From: Oxalobacteraceae bacterium OTU3CAMAD1
GTDB taxonomy: Bacteria > Pseudomonadota > Gammaproteobacteria > Burkholderiales > Burkholderiaceae_D
Direction: 5' to 3'
Length of the DNA: 64,000 nucleotides
Assembly (NCBI GenBank): GCA_024123915.1
Contig: CP099650.1
Span: 1,922,001 to 1,986,000, forward strand
The notes under the pieces were generated by a model. That model ran no database searches and was not told the origin of the DNA. It saw nothing but the letters and a program-made list of their open reading frames with translations. This document shows positions 8,856 to 19,727 of the stretch, in pieces. Both the position numbers and the translations under genes were made by a program. Position 1 is the first letter of the stretch. Each line of letters opens with the position of its first letter.

Positions 8856-9003
8856 ATCCATTCCTAAAAATCATGCGCTACGGGCCAAATCAATATACAC
8901 CCATGCGCCGCGCAGTCAATTGATCCCAAATCATCACAGGCGGCGGGCGCGAGGGGCAAGGTGGCTTACAATATAGCCTTTGCTAGCTCACCGAACCCCA
9001 GTC

Positions 9004-9456
9004 ATGTCTAACGCGCAACCTGTCGTCACCAAATCGGCTTATCTCACCCTGCATTATCGTCTCGCCTCCCTGGACGGTACTGATATCGTCACTACCTTCA
9101 GTGGAAATCCCGCGACCCTGATGCTGGGCCAGGGCCAGCTGGCGCCGGTGCTCGAGGAGTTGCTGATCGGCCTGCCCGAAGGCACGCACAAGACGTTCGA
9201 GCTGGAACCCGGTGTCGGCTTCGGCCCGCGCAACCCGGAACTGGTGCGCGAAGTGACGCGCGCGACCCTGGACGAGAATTCCGTACCCGGCGCCGACTAC
9301 AAAGTGGGCGACCTGGTCGATTTCGCCGCGCCGGGCGGCGGCCGCTTCGCCGGCATCCTGCGCGAGCTGGGCGACGACACCTGCTTATTCGACTTCAATC
9401 ATCCGCTGGCCGGCCAGCCGCTGAAGTTCGAAGTCAACCTAATTTCCGTTCTGTGA
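9004..9456 (+). CDS. fkpB: FKBP-type peptidyl-prolyl isomerase, SlpA/FkpB type
   Basis: A 150-residue cytosolic prolyl isomerase and chaperone. Visible are [14 protein letters not shown] and [20 protein letters not shown] of the FKBP half, and the inserted-in-flap (IF) domain around [14 protein letters not shown] that marks the SlyD/SlpA branch. It lacks the metal-binding His-rich tail of SlyD. The start is the ATG at 9004, since MSNAQP... matches the family while the open frame before it does not. It sits 7 bases before ispH, the conserved fkpB-ispH pairing of Proteobacteria. Confidence 0.9.
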   Translation: MSNAQPVVTKSAYLTLHYRLASLDGTDIVTTFSGNPATLMLGQGQLAPVLEELLIGLPEGTHKTFELEPGVGFGPRNPELVREVTRATLDENSVPGADYKVGDLVDFAAPGGGRFAGILRELGDDTCLFDFNHPLAGQPLKFEVNLISVL

Positions 9457-9463
9457 GGCACTG

Positions 9464-10426
9464 ATGAGCGATAAAGAACTCCTGTTGGCCCAGCCGCGCG
9501 GCTTTTGCGCCGGCGTCGACCGCGCGATCGAGATCGTCGAGCGCGCGCTGCTGCAGTTCGGCGCGCCGATCTATGTGCGCCACGAAATCGTCCACAACGC
9601 CTATGTGGTGGAAGACTTGCGCAACAAGGGCGCGATCTTCATCGAGGACCTGGACGATGTGCCTGCCGGTAATACCCTGGTGTTTTCGGCCCATGGGGTG
9701 TCCAAGGCGGTGCGCGCCGAGGCGGAATCGCGCGGCCTGAGCATCTTCGACGCGACCTGTCCGCTGGTGACCAAGGTGCACGTGGAAGTGGCCAAGATGC
9801 GCAAGCAAGGCTGCGAAATCATCATGATCGGCCACGACGGCCACCCCGAGGTCGAGGGTACGATGGGCCAGACCGAAGAGGGCATGTATCTGGTGGAAAC
9901 CGTGGCCGACGTCGAGCGTCTGGAGGTGAAGAAGCCGGAGCATCTGGCCTATGTCTCCCAGACAACGTTGTCGGTTGACGACACCGCCGAGATCATCGAG
10001 GCGCTCAAACGCAAGTTCCCGGCCATTATCGAGCCGAAAAAAGGCGACATTTGCTACGCCACCACCAACCGCCAGGAGGCCGTGAAGTTCATGGCGCCGC
10101 AGGTGGAACTGGTGATCGTTGTCGGCAGCCCGAACAGCTCCAATTCCAACCGCCTGCGCGAAGTGGCCGAGAAGATGGGCACGCCCGCCTACATGGTCGA
10201 CAACGCCACGCAGATCAACCCGGCCTGGCTGGAGGGCAAGCTGCGGGTGGGCGTGACCGCCGGCGCTTCGGCGCCCGAGGTGCTGGTGCAGGCCGTCATC
10301 GACCGTCTGAAAGAGTGCGGCGTGCGCAGCGTTCGCCCGCTCGACGGCGTGCAGGAAGCGGTGACCTTTCCGCTGCCGAAGGGCCTGGACGGCCAGAAAG
10401 CGGCTCCGGTCGGCGGCCCGGTCTGA
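9464..10426 (+). CDS. ispH: 4-hydroxy-3-methylbut-2-enyl diphosphate reductase
   Basis: Last enzyme of the MEP isoprenoid pathway; reduces HMBPP to IPP and DMAPP with a [4Fe-4S] cluster. The 320-residue protein has the three cluster cysteines: Cys15 ([10 protein letters not shown]), Cys99 ([10 protein letters not shown]) and Cys197 ([11 protein letters not shown]). The proton-donor Glu lies in the conserved [14 protein letters not shown] region. Ribosome site GAGG precedes ATG 9464. Cotranscribed with fkpB. Confidence 0.97.
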   Translation: MSDKELLLAQPRGFCAGVDRAIEIVERALLQFGAPIYVRHEIVHNAYVVEDLRNKGAIFIEDLDDVPAGNTLVFSAHGVSKAVRAEAESRGLSIFDATCPLVTKVHVEVAKMRKQGCEIIMIGHDGHPEVEGTMGQTEEGMYLVETVADVERLEVKKPEHLAYVSQTTLSVDDTAEIIEALKRKFPAIIEPKKGDICYATTNRQEAVKFMAPQVELVIVVGSPNSSNSNRLREVAEKMGTPAYMVDNATQINPAWLEGKLRVGVTAGASAPEVLVQAVIDRLKECGVRSVRPLDGVQEAVTFPLPKGLDGQKAAPVGGPV

Positions 10427-10519
10427 GCAAGCGGCGAGGCGTGCAAAACTTAATTCAGCACTTTTGACGTTATTCCGCAGTTAGTTTTTCGGGAATCTCG
10501 CTATCATTGCCTCGCTCGC

Positions 10520-10666
10520 AAAAACTTGTCGATTAGGCCCTTAAGCGGGCCAGCGACACCCAGCCAGTTCGCAGGGTTTCATGTCGTTCAGGCATGAAAC
10601 TTGCATGATTATCGTGTAGTCAACCGCGGCACTACGGGGACATCTAGCCCCCGGGTGCCGTTTTTG
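10520..10666 (+). promoter_or_regulatory. structured leader with terminator upstream of livH (candidate attenuator)
   Basis: Three hairpins lie in series before livH. The first is GGCCC/GGGCC at 10536-10551. The second is GTTTCATG/CATGAAAC at 10576-10600. The third is a two-part stem, CGGCAC plus CGGGG pairing with CCCCG plus GTGCCG, at 10627-10660, followed by TTTTTG, a textbook intrinsic terminator 40 bases before the livH start. A 12-codon ORF at 10581-10619 ends Ile-Ile-Val. GTAGT (10616-10620) could also pair with ACTAC (10631-10635) inside the terminator stem. Reading this as attenuation is inference; it could also be a small RNA. Confidence 0.55.
10581..10619 (+). CDS. possible 12-residue leader peptide (MSFRHETCMIIV)
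   Basis: A complete ATG-to-TAG ORF inside the liv leader. Its last three sense codons are ATT ATC GTG (Ile-Ile-Val), the substrates' amino acids for the downstream importer. CAGGG stands 4-5 bases before the ATG, a weak ribosome site. The stop lies 8 bases before the terminator stem. Translation has not been shown, and three branched-chain codons are fewer than in known ilv/leu leaders. Confidence 0.3.
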   Translation: MSFRHETCMIIV

Positions 10667-10707
10667 TTACTTGGACCGTCTGTGCAACACCAATTTAAAG
10701 GCTCTTA

Positions 10708-11637
<930 letters not shown>

Positions 11638-11649
11638 CAGGGGGACATC

Positions 11650-12867
<1,218 letters not shown>

Positions 12868-12878
12868 GGAAAGCAGAC

Positions 12879-13649
12879 ATGAGCGAACAAGTAATTCTCA
12901 ACATCGCCGGCGTCAACAAGCGCTTCGGCGGCCTGCAGGCGCTGACCGATGTCGGCATCAAGATCCTGAAGGGCCAGATCTACGGCCTGATCGGCCCCAA
13001 CGGCGCCGGCAAGACCACGTTCTTCAACGTTATCACCGGCCTGTACCAGCCGGACACCGGCACCTTCGAGCTGGCCGGCAAGCCGTACTCGCCGTCCGCG
13101 CCGCATGAGGTTGCCAAGGCGGGCATCGCCCGCACCTTTCAGAACATCCGCCTGTTCGGCGAGATGACCGCGCTGGAAAACGTCATGGTCGGGCGCCACG
13201 TGCGCTCGCACCAGGGCGTGTTCGGCGCCGTGTTCCGCCACAAGGCGGCGCGCGAGGAGGAGGCGAGCATCCGCAAGCGCGCGCAGGAGTTGCTGGACTT
13301 CGTCGGCATCGGCCAGTTCGCCAACCGCACCTCGCGCTTCCTGTCGTACGGCGACCAGCGCCGTCTGGAAATCGCCCGCGCGCTGGCCACCGATCCGCAA
13401 CTGCTGGCGCTGGACGAACCGGCCGCCGGCATGAACGCCACCGAGAAACTGGCGCTGCGCGAGTTGCTGGTCAAGATCAAGAACGAGGGCAAGACCGTGT
13501 TGCTGATCGAGCACGACGTCAAAATGATGATGGGCCTGTGCGACCGGCTGATGGTGCTGGAATACGGCAAGCCGATCGCCGAGGGTCTGCCGGCGGAAAT
13601 ACAGAGCAATCAGGCGGTCATCGAAGCCTATCTGGGAGGATCGCACTAA
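12879..13649 (+). CDS. livG: branched-chain amino acid ABC transporter ATPase LivG
   Basis: A 256-residue ATPase. Walker A GPNGAGKTT (about 38-46), the segment VAKAGIARTFQNIRLF typical of LivG (Q-loop), signature FLSYGDQRRLEIARAL and Walker B LLALDEP, with the H-loop in LIEHDVKMMMGL. The C-terminal helix unique to LivG-type ATPases is present. Its TAA stop overlaps the livF start by one base. Confidence 0.93.
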   Translation: MSEQVILNIAGVNKRFGGLQALTDVGIKILKGQIYGLIGPNGAGKTTFFNVITGLYQPDTGTFELAGKPYSPSAPHEVAKAGIARTFQNIRLFGEMTALENVMVGRHVRSHQGVFGAVFRHKAAREEEASIRKRAQELLDFVGIGQFANRTSRFLSYGDQRRLEIARALATDPQLLALDEPAAGMNATEKLALRELLVKIKNEGKTVLLIEHDVKMMMGLCDRLMVLEYGKPIAEGLPAEIQSNQAVIEAYLGGSH

Positions 13650-14371
13650 TGAGCGAAAATGTTCTGAAGGTATCGGGACTGAAAGTCGCGTACGGCGGCA
13701 TCAAGGCCGTCAAGGGTATCGACCTGGAAGTGAACAAGGGCGAGCTGGTCGCGCTGATCGGCGCCAACGGCGCGGGCAAGACCACGACCCTGAAAGCCAT
13801 CACGGGAACCTTGCCGGCTTGTAAAGTCGAAGGCACGATCAGCTATGAAGGTGAGTCGCTGAAAGGCAGCAAGTCCTTCCATCTGGTGCAGAAAAAACTG
13901 GCGATGGTGCCGGAAGGGCGCGGCGTGTTCACCCGCATGTCGATCCAGGAAAACCTGATGATGGGCGCGTTCACCCGCAACGACAAGGCCGGCATCGAGG
14001 CCGACATCGCCAAGTGGTTCGACGTGTTCCCGCGCCTGAAGGAGCGGGCGGCGCAGATGGCCGGCACCCTGTCGGGCGGCGAACAGCAGATGCTGGCGAT
14101 GGCGCGCGCGCTGATGTCGCATCCGAACCTGCTGCTGCTGGACGAGCCGTCGATGGGGCTGTCGCCGATCATGGTCGAGAAGATTTTCGAAGTGATCCGC
14201 AACGTCTCGAAAGAAGGCATCACCGTTTTGCTGGTCGAACAGAACGCCAAGCTGGCGCTGCAGGCGGCGCACCGTGGCTACGTCATGGATTCGGGCAACA
14301 TCACCATGACCGGCAACGCCCGCGACATGCTGGACGATCCGCGCGTCAAAGCCGCGTACCTCGGCGAATAA
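13649..14371 (+). CDS. livF: branched-chain amino acid ABC transporter ATPase LivF
   Basis: A 240-residue ATPase partner of LivG. Walker A GANGAGKTT, Q-loop region MVPEGRGVFTRM, signature LSGGEQQMLAMARAL, Walker B LLLLDEPSMGLSP, H-loop LVEQNAKLAL. The start ATG at 13649 shares an A with the livG stop (TAATG), indicating translational coupling; the longer open frame upstream is out of family. Last gene of livHMGF. Confidence 0.93.
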   Translation: MSENVLKVSGLKVAYGGIKAVKGIDLEVNKGELVALIGANGAGKTTTLKAITGTLPACKVEGTISYEGESLKGSKSFHLVQKKLAMVPEGRGVFTRMSIQENLMMGAFTRNDKAGIEADIAKWFDVFPRLKERAAQMAGTLSGGEQQMLAMARALMSHPNLLLLDEPSMGLSPIMVEKIFEVIRNVSKEGITVLLVEQNAKLALQAAHRGYVMDSGNITMTGNARDMLDDPRVKAAYLGE

Positions 14372-14408
14372 ACCCGGCAACCGTTTAGCGATACGCGTGC
14401 GTTACCAC

Positions 14409-14477
14409 TTAGGGGTCGTACCCCAAGGAGTACGACGGGGACGCCGAGTCCCCGGTAGGCAGTGCGGGTTTGCCGGC
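14409..14477. repeat. dispersed repeat with GGGGTCGTACCCC palindrome, copy 1
   Basis: Shares TTAGGGGTCGTACCCC, AGG, GTACGAC and GGCAGTGCGGGT with the element at 49755-49810, in the same order and orientation. This copy carries a longer middle with an extra GGGGAC/GTCCCC hairpin. Both copies end next to the run of A bases that forms the T tract of a minus-strand terminator. Confidence 0.7.
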
Positions 14478-14485
14478 GCACAGGC

Positions 14486-14517
14486 AAAAAAAAGCCCCGG
14501 CACGGGCCGAGGCTTTT
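14486..14517. terminator. intrinsic terminator between convergent livF and phasin genes
   Basis: AAAAGCC pairs with GGCTTTT around a G+C-rich loop. On the minus strand the stem is followed by eight T residues, so it is strongest for the phasin transcript; on the plus strand TTTTAA follows. Confidence 0.75.
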
Positions 14518-14571
14518 AAGGACATCCGTCAGGAGGAAACCACGGATGCCGAGGAGACCGCAGAACGGGCA

Positions 14572-14589
14572 CCGGCGCCTGGGCGCCGG
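14572..14589. other. 8-bp G+C-rich hairpin downstream of phasin
   Basis: CCGGCGCC and GGCGCCGG are separated by two bases, just past the phasin stop. There is no T tract, so it probably protects the 3' end or assists the terminator at 14486-14517. Confidence 0.5.
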
Positions 14590-14602
14590 CCACTATTGCT
14601 GA

Positions 14603-15163
14603 TTACTTGCGTGCCGGAGCGACCTTGGCGGCGGCTGCGGAGAACTGGTTCACGGCCTGGGCAACGTTGCTTTCGATCGACTCGGCAGCTTGCTTGGCGG
14701 TTTTGCTGAACTGCTCGTAGCCGGCGTTGGCGTTGCCAATGGCCGATTTGAACAGGGCGACGGCGTTTTCGCTGCCGGCCGGGGCGTTCTTGCTCACTTC
14801 TTCCACCAGCGAGATGACTTTGCGGTTGGTTTCGGCGATTTGGGTTTCAGCGGCTTTGCTGAACTCGGCGCTGGTGCTCTGGGCGATGTTCGCCAGGTGA
14901 CGACCGTAAGCGATGGTTTTTTCAGCGGTCGGCTGGGCCTGAGCGGATGCCAGCGAGAAGAATTCTTGCGGATCTTTTGCCGACAACAGCTGCTTGGTGG
15001 TGATCGACGACTCTTCCAGCGACGCCTTGGCGGCGGTCAGGTTCAGGTCGACAAACTTCTCCACGCCTTCGAAGGCCTTGTTGGTCAGGGCCGAAAAGAT
15101 AGCGAACTGCGCTTCAAAGTTGGCTTTGGTCGCATTGGAAAATTGCTCAGGGATTGAAAACAT
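14603..15163 (-). CDS. phaP: phasin family protein (PHA granule-associated)
   Basis: A 186-residue Ala-rich, helical protein with no signal peptide. It starts [20 protein letters not shown] and continues with [20 protein letters not shown] and [20 protein letters not shown], the pattern of the Burkholderiales phasin_2 family. The C-terminal third is an Ala/Lys low-complexity tail. Phasins coat polyhydroxyalkanoate granules and limit their coalescence. The start has GGAGAG a few bases upstream. The gene is monocistronic with a strong promoter at 15271-15298, flanked by an inverted 9-mer that may be a PhaR site. Confidence 0.9.
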   Translation of the reverse strand: MFSIPEQFSNATKANFEAQFAIFSALTNKAFEGVEKFVDLNLTAAKASLEESSITTKQLLSAKDPQEFFSLASAQAQPTAEKTIAYGRHLANIAQSTSAEFSKAAETQIAETNRKVISLVEEVSKNAPAGSENAVALFKSAIGNANAGYEQFSKTAKQAAESIESNVAQAVNQFSAAAAKVAPARK

Positions 15164-15252
15164 TTAACTCTCCAGGAAAATAGTCATTAATTGGATACTG
15201 CCGTTCTACTCGGCGAGAAACAGAACATCCATGTTTCAAACCGATCAAATTG

Positions 15253-15318
15253 TGCAACGCAACAAAGACGATTTTACGGCGTTGGGAAATTAAGTCAAGC
15301 GATTTTTTGTGCGTTGCA
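15253..15318 (-). promoter_or_regulatory. phasin promoter bracketed by an inverted 9-mer (candidate PhaR operator)
   Basis: On the minus strand TTGACT (15293-15298), 16 bases, TAAAAT (15271-15276) form a good sigma-70 promoter. TGCAACGCA at 15253-15261 and its exact reverse complement at 15310-15318 lie about 10 bases past the -10 and about 11 bases before the -35. PhaR repressors are known to bind TGC-rich sites at phasin promoters; assignment here is inference. Confidence 0.55.
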
Positions 15319-15512
15319 TCAAGGCATGAAACATCGTTTTGAGGAAGCATTTCCCAGCTAAAACTTATTGCGGTGCACACCAAGACATGGCGTGGCTGCT
15401 TGCTGTGGAGCCCCGGCCGATGCGCAAACGCCCGCCGTGATAGACTCGGCGGACCCTGAATCGGTGCCGTTTTCCGGCCTCCGGTTTCCTTTCAGTCAGC
15501 TAGTCAGTTTTC

Positions 15513-16448
15513 ATGCCCGATACCCCGACCGCCGTTTCAGCCGCAAAACAGCCTCCCGCGACCGCCGCGCACGCGACTTTTCTGTCGCCGATGCCGTTGT
15601 TTTTTGTACTCTTATGGAGCAGCGGCTTCATCGTGGCGAAGTTTGGACTGCCGTATGCGCCGCCGCTGACCTTCCTGTTGATGCGTTTTGTCGGCGTGCT
15701 GGTGCTACTGGTGCCGATCGTCCTGCTGCTGCGCGCCCCTTGGCCGCGCGGCAAGATCTGGCAGGTCGGGCTGGCCGGGGTACTGGTGCAGGCCGGTTAC
15801 CTGATCGGGGTCTGGTGCGCCATCAAGCTGGGCATGCCGGCCGGCTTGTCGGCTTTGATCGTCGGCATGCAGCCCATCCTGACCGCCTTCGCCGCGCCGC
15901 TGATCGGCGAGAAGGTGCTGCCCCGTCAATGGCTCGGGCTGCTGTTCGGTATCGGCGGCGTCGCCTTGGTGGTGGCCGCCAAGATCAAGCTGACCGGATT
16001 GTCGGTCGAGGCGATTGCGCTGTGCGTGCTGGCGCTGGTGTCGATCACGGTGGGCACCATGTATCAGAAACGCCATTGCCCGCAGTTCGACTTGCGCACC
16101 GGCACCGTGATCCAGTTCGCCGCGTCGACTGTTGTAGTGTTGCCGTTGGCTATCATATTCGAAGGCTGGACGCCGGCGTTTGCTGCGGTGCAGTGGACGT
16201 CCGAGTTTATCGGCGCGCTGCTGTGGTCGGTTTTGGGCTTGTCGATCGGCGCCATCTTCCTGCTGTTCGCGCTGATACGGCGCAGCGACGCCACCCAGGT
16301 CACCAGTTTGATGTATCTGACGCCGCCCACCACGGCCGTGATGGCCTGGTTGATGTTCGGCGAAGTGTTCAATCTCCTCGGCGTGGCGGGCATGGCGCTG
16401 GCGGTCACCGGGGTGTTTTTCGTGGTCAGCAAGAGCAAACCCAAATAG
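15513..16448 (+). CDS. EamA/DMT-family transporter (10 TM)
   Basis: A 311-residue drug/metabolite transporter with two EamA repeats: about residues 27-155 (FVLLWSSGFIVAKFGLPYAP, the usual first helix) and 165-305. The second ends VMAWLMFGEVFNLLGVAGMA, the conserved helix 9-10 junction. Family members export metabolites, amino acids or drugs; the substrate cannot be read from the sequence. The nitroreductase gene follows after 9 bases, so the two are probably cotranscribed. Confidence 0.85.
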   Translation: MPDTPTAVSAAKQPPATAAHATFLSPMPLFFVLLWSSGFIVAKFGLPYAPPLTFLLMRFVGVLVLLVPIVLLLRAPWPRGKIWQVGLAGVLVQAGYLIGVWCAIKLGMPAGLSALIVGMQPILTAFAAPLIGEKVLPRQWLGLLFGIGGVALVVAAKIKLTGLSVEAIALCVLALVSITVGTMYQKRHCPQFDLRTGTVIQFAASTVVVLPLAIIFEGWTPAFAAVQWTSEFIGALLWSVLGLSIGAIFLLFALIRRSDATQVTSLMYLTPPTTAVMAWLMFGEVFNLLGVAGMALAVTGVFFVVSKSKPK

Positions 16449-16457
16449 CGAGGACAC

Positions 16458-17159
16458 ATGATTTCTACTCCCGAACAGCAGGCGGTGGATGCCGCGATCA
16501 CGTCGCGCCGCTCGATCCGCGCCTATACGCCACAAGCCGTGGCGCGCGAGGACATATTGCAGATCCTTCAGGTGGCGGGCAGGGCGCCGTCCGGCACCAA
16601 CACCCAGCCGTGGAAAGTGTATGTGCTGGAAGGCGAGCGCAAGCGGGAGTTGTCTTCGGCGATTCTGGCCATACATAACGATCCGGAGCAAGCGAAGCTG
16701 CACACAGAGGAGTATGCGTATTACCCAAAGGAATGGGTCTCGCCGTATATCGACCGCCGCCGCAAGGTCGGCTGGGATTTGTATGCCTTGCTCGGGCTTA
16801 CCCGTGACAACAAGGCCGGCATGGCGGCCCAGCATGGCCGCAATTACGAGTTCTTCGGCGCACCGGTGGGGCTGATCTTTACGATCGACCGCATCATGGA
16901 GCAGGGTTCCTGGCTCGACTACGGGATGTTCTTGCAGAGCGTGATGGTCGCTGCGCGCGGGCGTGGACTAGATACTTGTCCGCAAGCCGCTTTTACGCAG
17001 TATCATCGGGTCATCGGTTCTGTCCTGAACATCCCTGAAAACGAGACCGTGGTGTGCGGCATGGCCCTCGGTTACGCCGACACGACAAAAATCGAAAATT
17101 CTTTGATCACCGAGCGCATGCGCGTCGAAGAATTTGTTAAATTTGTCGTTATGGACTAG
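16458..17159 (+). CDS. nitroreductase family protein (FMN-dependent oxidoreductase)
   Basis: A 233-residue protein with the classical front motif AAITSRRSIRAYTPQAV (FMN-phosphate binding Arg/Ser), RAPSGTNTQPWKVYV (residues about 44-58) and the C-terminal GMALGYADTTKIENSL segment. Members reduce nitro groups, quinones or enones with NAD(P)H through FMN, as homodimers; the physiological substrate is unknown. It follows an EamA exporter, which might export a product or substrate, but this link is only positional. Confidence 0.88.
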   Translation: MISTPEQQAVDAAITSRRSIRAYTPQAVAREDILQILQVAGRAPSGTNTQPWKVYVLEGERKRELSSAILAIHNDPEQAKLHTEEYAYYPKEWVSPYIDRRRKVGWDLYALLGLTRDNKAGMAAQHGRNYEFFGAPVGLIFTIDRIMEQGSWLDYGMFLQSVMVAARGRGLDTCPQAAFTQYHRVIGSVLNIPENETVVCGMALGYADTTKIENSLITERMRVEEFVKFVVMD

Positions 17160-17304
17160 CTTGCATAAAAGGGTAGTTAAATGCGTATTGCAGATCCGCA
17201 ACCAAAGATGCTGCGAGGGATAATTTAGCTTGCGCTCCCTCACCATTTTGCTACACTGCAACAGTCGATTGTGAAATCCGGCTTTTCTTCTTTTGGGGAT
17301 ACGA

Positions 17305-18381
17305 ATGTATAAACTAGCGTTAAGTGCGCTCATTTCGCTGATGTTTGCATCCGCCGGCATGACTGCCGCCCAGGCTGCGACCGCCAACACCGCCGCGCCG
17401 AAAAAAGCCGTGGTTAAAAAGGCCAAGGCCCGCCAGACCGTGCGCCTCGCCGCAGTGGATTCCGGCGACCGCATGATCAAGCGCGTGACCAAGGTCAACG
17501 GCCGCCGCAAGGTGGTCTACCAGCGCATGATTACCGCCGCGCCGGCCATGCCGACCATGGGCGACCTGGCCGGGTTGAACTCGACGCACGATCCGCTGGA
17601 CCTCAAGTCCAACGTGGCGCTGGTGCTGGACCAGGCCAATTCCGAAGTATTGTTTGAAAAGAATTCCAACGTCGCCTTGCCGATCGCTTCGATCACCAAG
17701 ATGATGACCGGCCTGGTTGTGGTGGAAGCCAACCAGGACATGGACGAAGTGCTGACCGTGACCGACGCCGATGTCGACCGCGAAAAATTCAGCAGCTCGC
17801 GCCTGCGCGTCGGCGCCCAGCTGACCCGCGCCAACATGTTGCATATCGCCCTGATGAGTTCGGAAAACCGCGCCGCTTCGGCCCTCGGCCGCAACTACCC
17901 GGGTGGCAAGCCAGCGTTTGTCGAGGCGATGAACGCCAAGGCCCGCGAACTGGGCATGACCGACACGCATTATGTCGATTCCAGCGGCTTGTCGAAAATG
18001 AATGTTGCCAGCGCGCGTGACCTGGCCAAGCTGGCGATGGCGGCTTATCAGCATCCGATGCTGCGCCAGTTCTCCACCGATTCCAAAGCCATCGTCGAAG
18101 CCAACGGCCGTCCGATGCAGTTCGGCACCACCAATCACCTGGTGGCCAGCCCCGACTGGGCGATCGGCCTGCAAAAGACCGGGTTCATCAACGAAGCCGG
18201 TCGCTGCCTGCTGATGCAAGCCGTCATCGAAGGCCGTTCCGTGATCATGGTGTTCCTCGATTCCAAGGGCAAGCAGTCGCGTACCGCCGATGCTGGCCGC
18301 ATGCGCACCTGGCTGCAGGCGCTCAAGCCCGCGGCGCTGACCACCAACACCAGCTCGCCGGTTTATTCGACCGGCATGTAA
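17305..18381 (+). CDS. pbpG: D-alanyl-D-alanine endopeptidase (PBP7-type)
   Basis: A 358-residue exported S11-family serine peptidase that cuts DD-crosslinks in peptidoglycan. Signal peptide 1-25 (ends AQA), a Lys-rich linker to about 90, then the catalytic domain with SITK (129-132), SEN (186-188) and KTG (291-293). The start is ATG 17305 after TTGGGGATACGA; an in-frame upstream codon would break the signal peptide. Its last 19 bases overlap the 3' end of the convergent iclR-type gene. Confidence 0.92.
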   Translation: MYKLALSALISLMFASAGMTAAQAATANTAAPKKAVVKKAKARQTVRLAAVDSGDRMIKRVTKVNGRRKVVYQRMITAAPAMPTMGDLAGLNSTHDPLDLKSNVALVLDQANSEVLFEKNSNVALPIASITKMMTGLVVVEANQDMDEVLTVTDADVDREKFSSSRLRVGAQLTRANMLHIALMSSENRAASALGRNYPGGKPAFVEAMNAKARELGMTDTHYVDSSGLSKMNVASARDLAKLAMAAYQHPMLRQFSTDSKAIVEANGRPMQFGTTNHLVASPDWAIGLQKTGFINEAGRCLLMQAVIEGRSVIMVFLDSKGKQSRTADAGRMRTWLQALKPAALTTNTSSPVYSTGM

Positions 18382-19142
18382 CCGAGCGTGGCGGAGATCT
18401 GGTTGGCGGTCGTGACCAGATCTTCCAGCCAGTCTTCCTGCAGACGGTCGGCCGGCGCCGAGATCGACAGCCCGGCAATCAGCTTGCCGCTGTCGTCGTG
18501 AATGCCGGCGGCCATGCAACGCACCCCCAGCTCCAATTCCTCGTTATCGCGCGCATAGCCGCGTGACTTCACCAAGCTGAGCTCGCGCTCGAGCTTGGAC
18601 AAATCCGTGATCGAATTCTTGTTGTGCCCGGCAAGCCCGGTGCGCGTGGCGTAGGCGCGGATGGCTTTCGGCTCGTCCACCGACAGGAACAGCTTGCCGG
18701 TCGAGGTCAGGTGCAGCGGACCGCGTCCGCCGATCGCGCGCACCACCTGCATGCCCGAGCGTTCCGAGAAGGCGCGGTCGATATAGACGATCTCGTCGCC
18801 CTGGCGCACCGACAGGTTGATGGTCTGCTGGGTCTTCTTGTGCAATGCACGCATGAAATCCAGCGCCGCCTCGCGCACCGACAGCCGGCTCTTGACCACG
18901 TTGCCCAGTTCCAGCAGCCGCATGCCCAGGCGATAGGTGCCCGGTTCGATGCGGTCGACAAAGCGCGTGAGCACCATGTCGTTGAGGATGCGGTGCGCGG
19001 TGGAGGGGTGTAGCCCGGAAACCTTGGACAATTCCTTCAGGCTGACGGGATCGGGGTATTTGGCGAGAGCGTCTAGTAACGCCACCATGCGTTCGATCAC
19101 CTGAATAGTGGTCTTTTGCTCAGGAACGGTTTCGATTTTCAT
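18363..19142 (-). CDS. IclR-family transcriptional regulator
   Basis: A 259-residue regulator. The N-terminal winged helix-turn-helix spans about residues 12-72 (SLKELSKVSGLHPSTAHRIL). The C-terminal effector domain shows HLTSTGKLFL and the GYARDNEELELGVRCMAAGI segment typical of IclR ligand domains. Targets and ligand are unknown; the neighbours give no catabolic operon. The coding end overlaps pbpG tail to tail by 19 bases, so a shared 3' region is unavoidable. Confidence 0.9.
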   Translation of the reverse strand: MKIETVPEQKTTIQVIERMVALLDALAKYPDPVSLKELSKVSGLHPSTAHRILNDMVLTRFVDRIEPGTYRLGMRLLELGNVVKSRLSVREAALDFMRALHKKTQQTINLSVRQGDEIVYIDRAFSERSGMQVVRAIGGRGPLHLTSTGKLFLSVDEPKAIRAYATRTGLAGHNKNSITDLSKLERELSLVKSRGYARDNEELELGVRCMAAGIHDDSGKLIAGLSISAPADRLQEDWLEDLVTTANQISATLGYMPVE

Positions 19143-19246
19143 GATGTGGTTGGTGCGGTGCAGTATTCGGTAACTACGTTATACCATAATGTGAAAAAAA
19201 TGGGAATTGATGCATAATGCGTCATCTTTATCTCGTCTTATCGTTC

Positions 19247-19630
19247 ATGGAACCTGTCAGCGAATTCAAAAGCAAAAGCGGCCTGAAACGGATCTTTTCG
19301 GCCTTTTTCTACTCGATCGACGGCTTGAAGGCCGCCTGGAAGCATGAGCACGCGTTCCGTCAGGAGCTGGGTCTGTTCGTCGCCGGGACGCTTGTCGCGC
19401 TGGTGCTGAAGGTGTCGGCGTTCGAGAAGCTGGTGCTGATCGCGGTGCTGGTACTGATCCTGATCGTCGAACTGATTAACTCGGCGATCGAGGCGGTGGT
19501 TGACCGGATTTCGCTGGAACGCCACCCGCTGTCCAAAAATGCCAAAGACTTCGGCAGCGCTGCCGTGCTGTTGGCTTGCCTGCTGGCGGCGGCAACGTGG
19601 GCTGTGGTGCTGTTCAACCGCTTCTACTAG
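19247..19630 (+). CDS. dgkA: diacylglycerol kinase
   Basis: A 127-residue inner-membrane enzyme that phosphorylates diacylglycerol to phosphatidate for lipid recycling. Three membrane helices lie around residues 40-57, 60-78 and 100-122. The catalytic signature EHAFRQE and ELINSAIEAVVDRIS are both present. An ATG at 19217 would add ten residues; MEPVSEFKSKSGLKRI from 19247 better fits the family length of about 120, although neither start has a strong ribosome site. Confidence 0.92.
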   Translation: MEPVSEFKSKSGLKRIFSAFFYSIDGLKAAWKHEHAFRQELGLFVAGTLVALVLKVSAFEKLVLIAVLVLILIVELINSAIEAVVDRISLERHPLSKNAKDFGSAAVLLACLLAAATWAVVLFNRFY

Positions 19631-19652
19631 TCCTTATGCGTTTACTGCATAT

Positions 19653-19675
19653 AGAACTGATAAAAGCTTAGTTCT
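19653..19675 (+). promoter_or_regulatory. inverted repeat before sbp (candidate CysB-type site)
   Basis: AGAACT and AGTTCT are separated by 11 mostly A+T bases in the promoter region of the sulfate-binding protein gene. cysB is encoded in the same cluster and activates such promoters in other Proteobacteria; binding here is inference. Confidence 0.35.
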
Positions 19676-19727
19676 CATTTATAAGGGGCAGCATTACTCT
19701 TTGGTCTAACATAACTAGGGGAATCAA

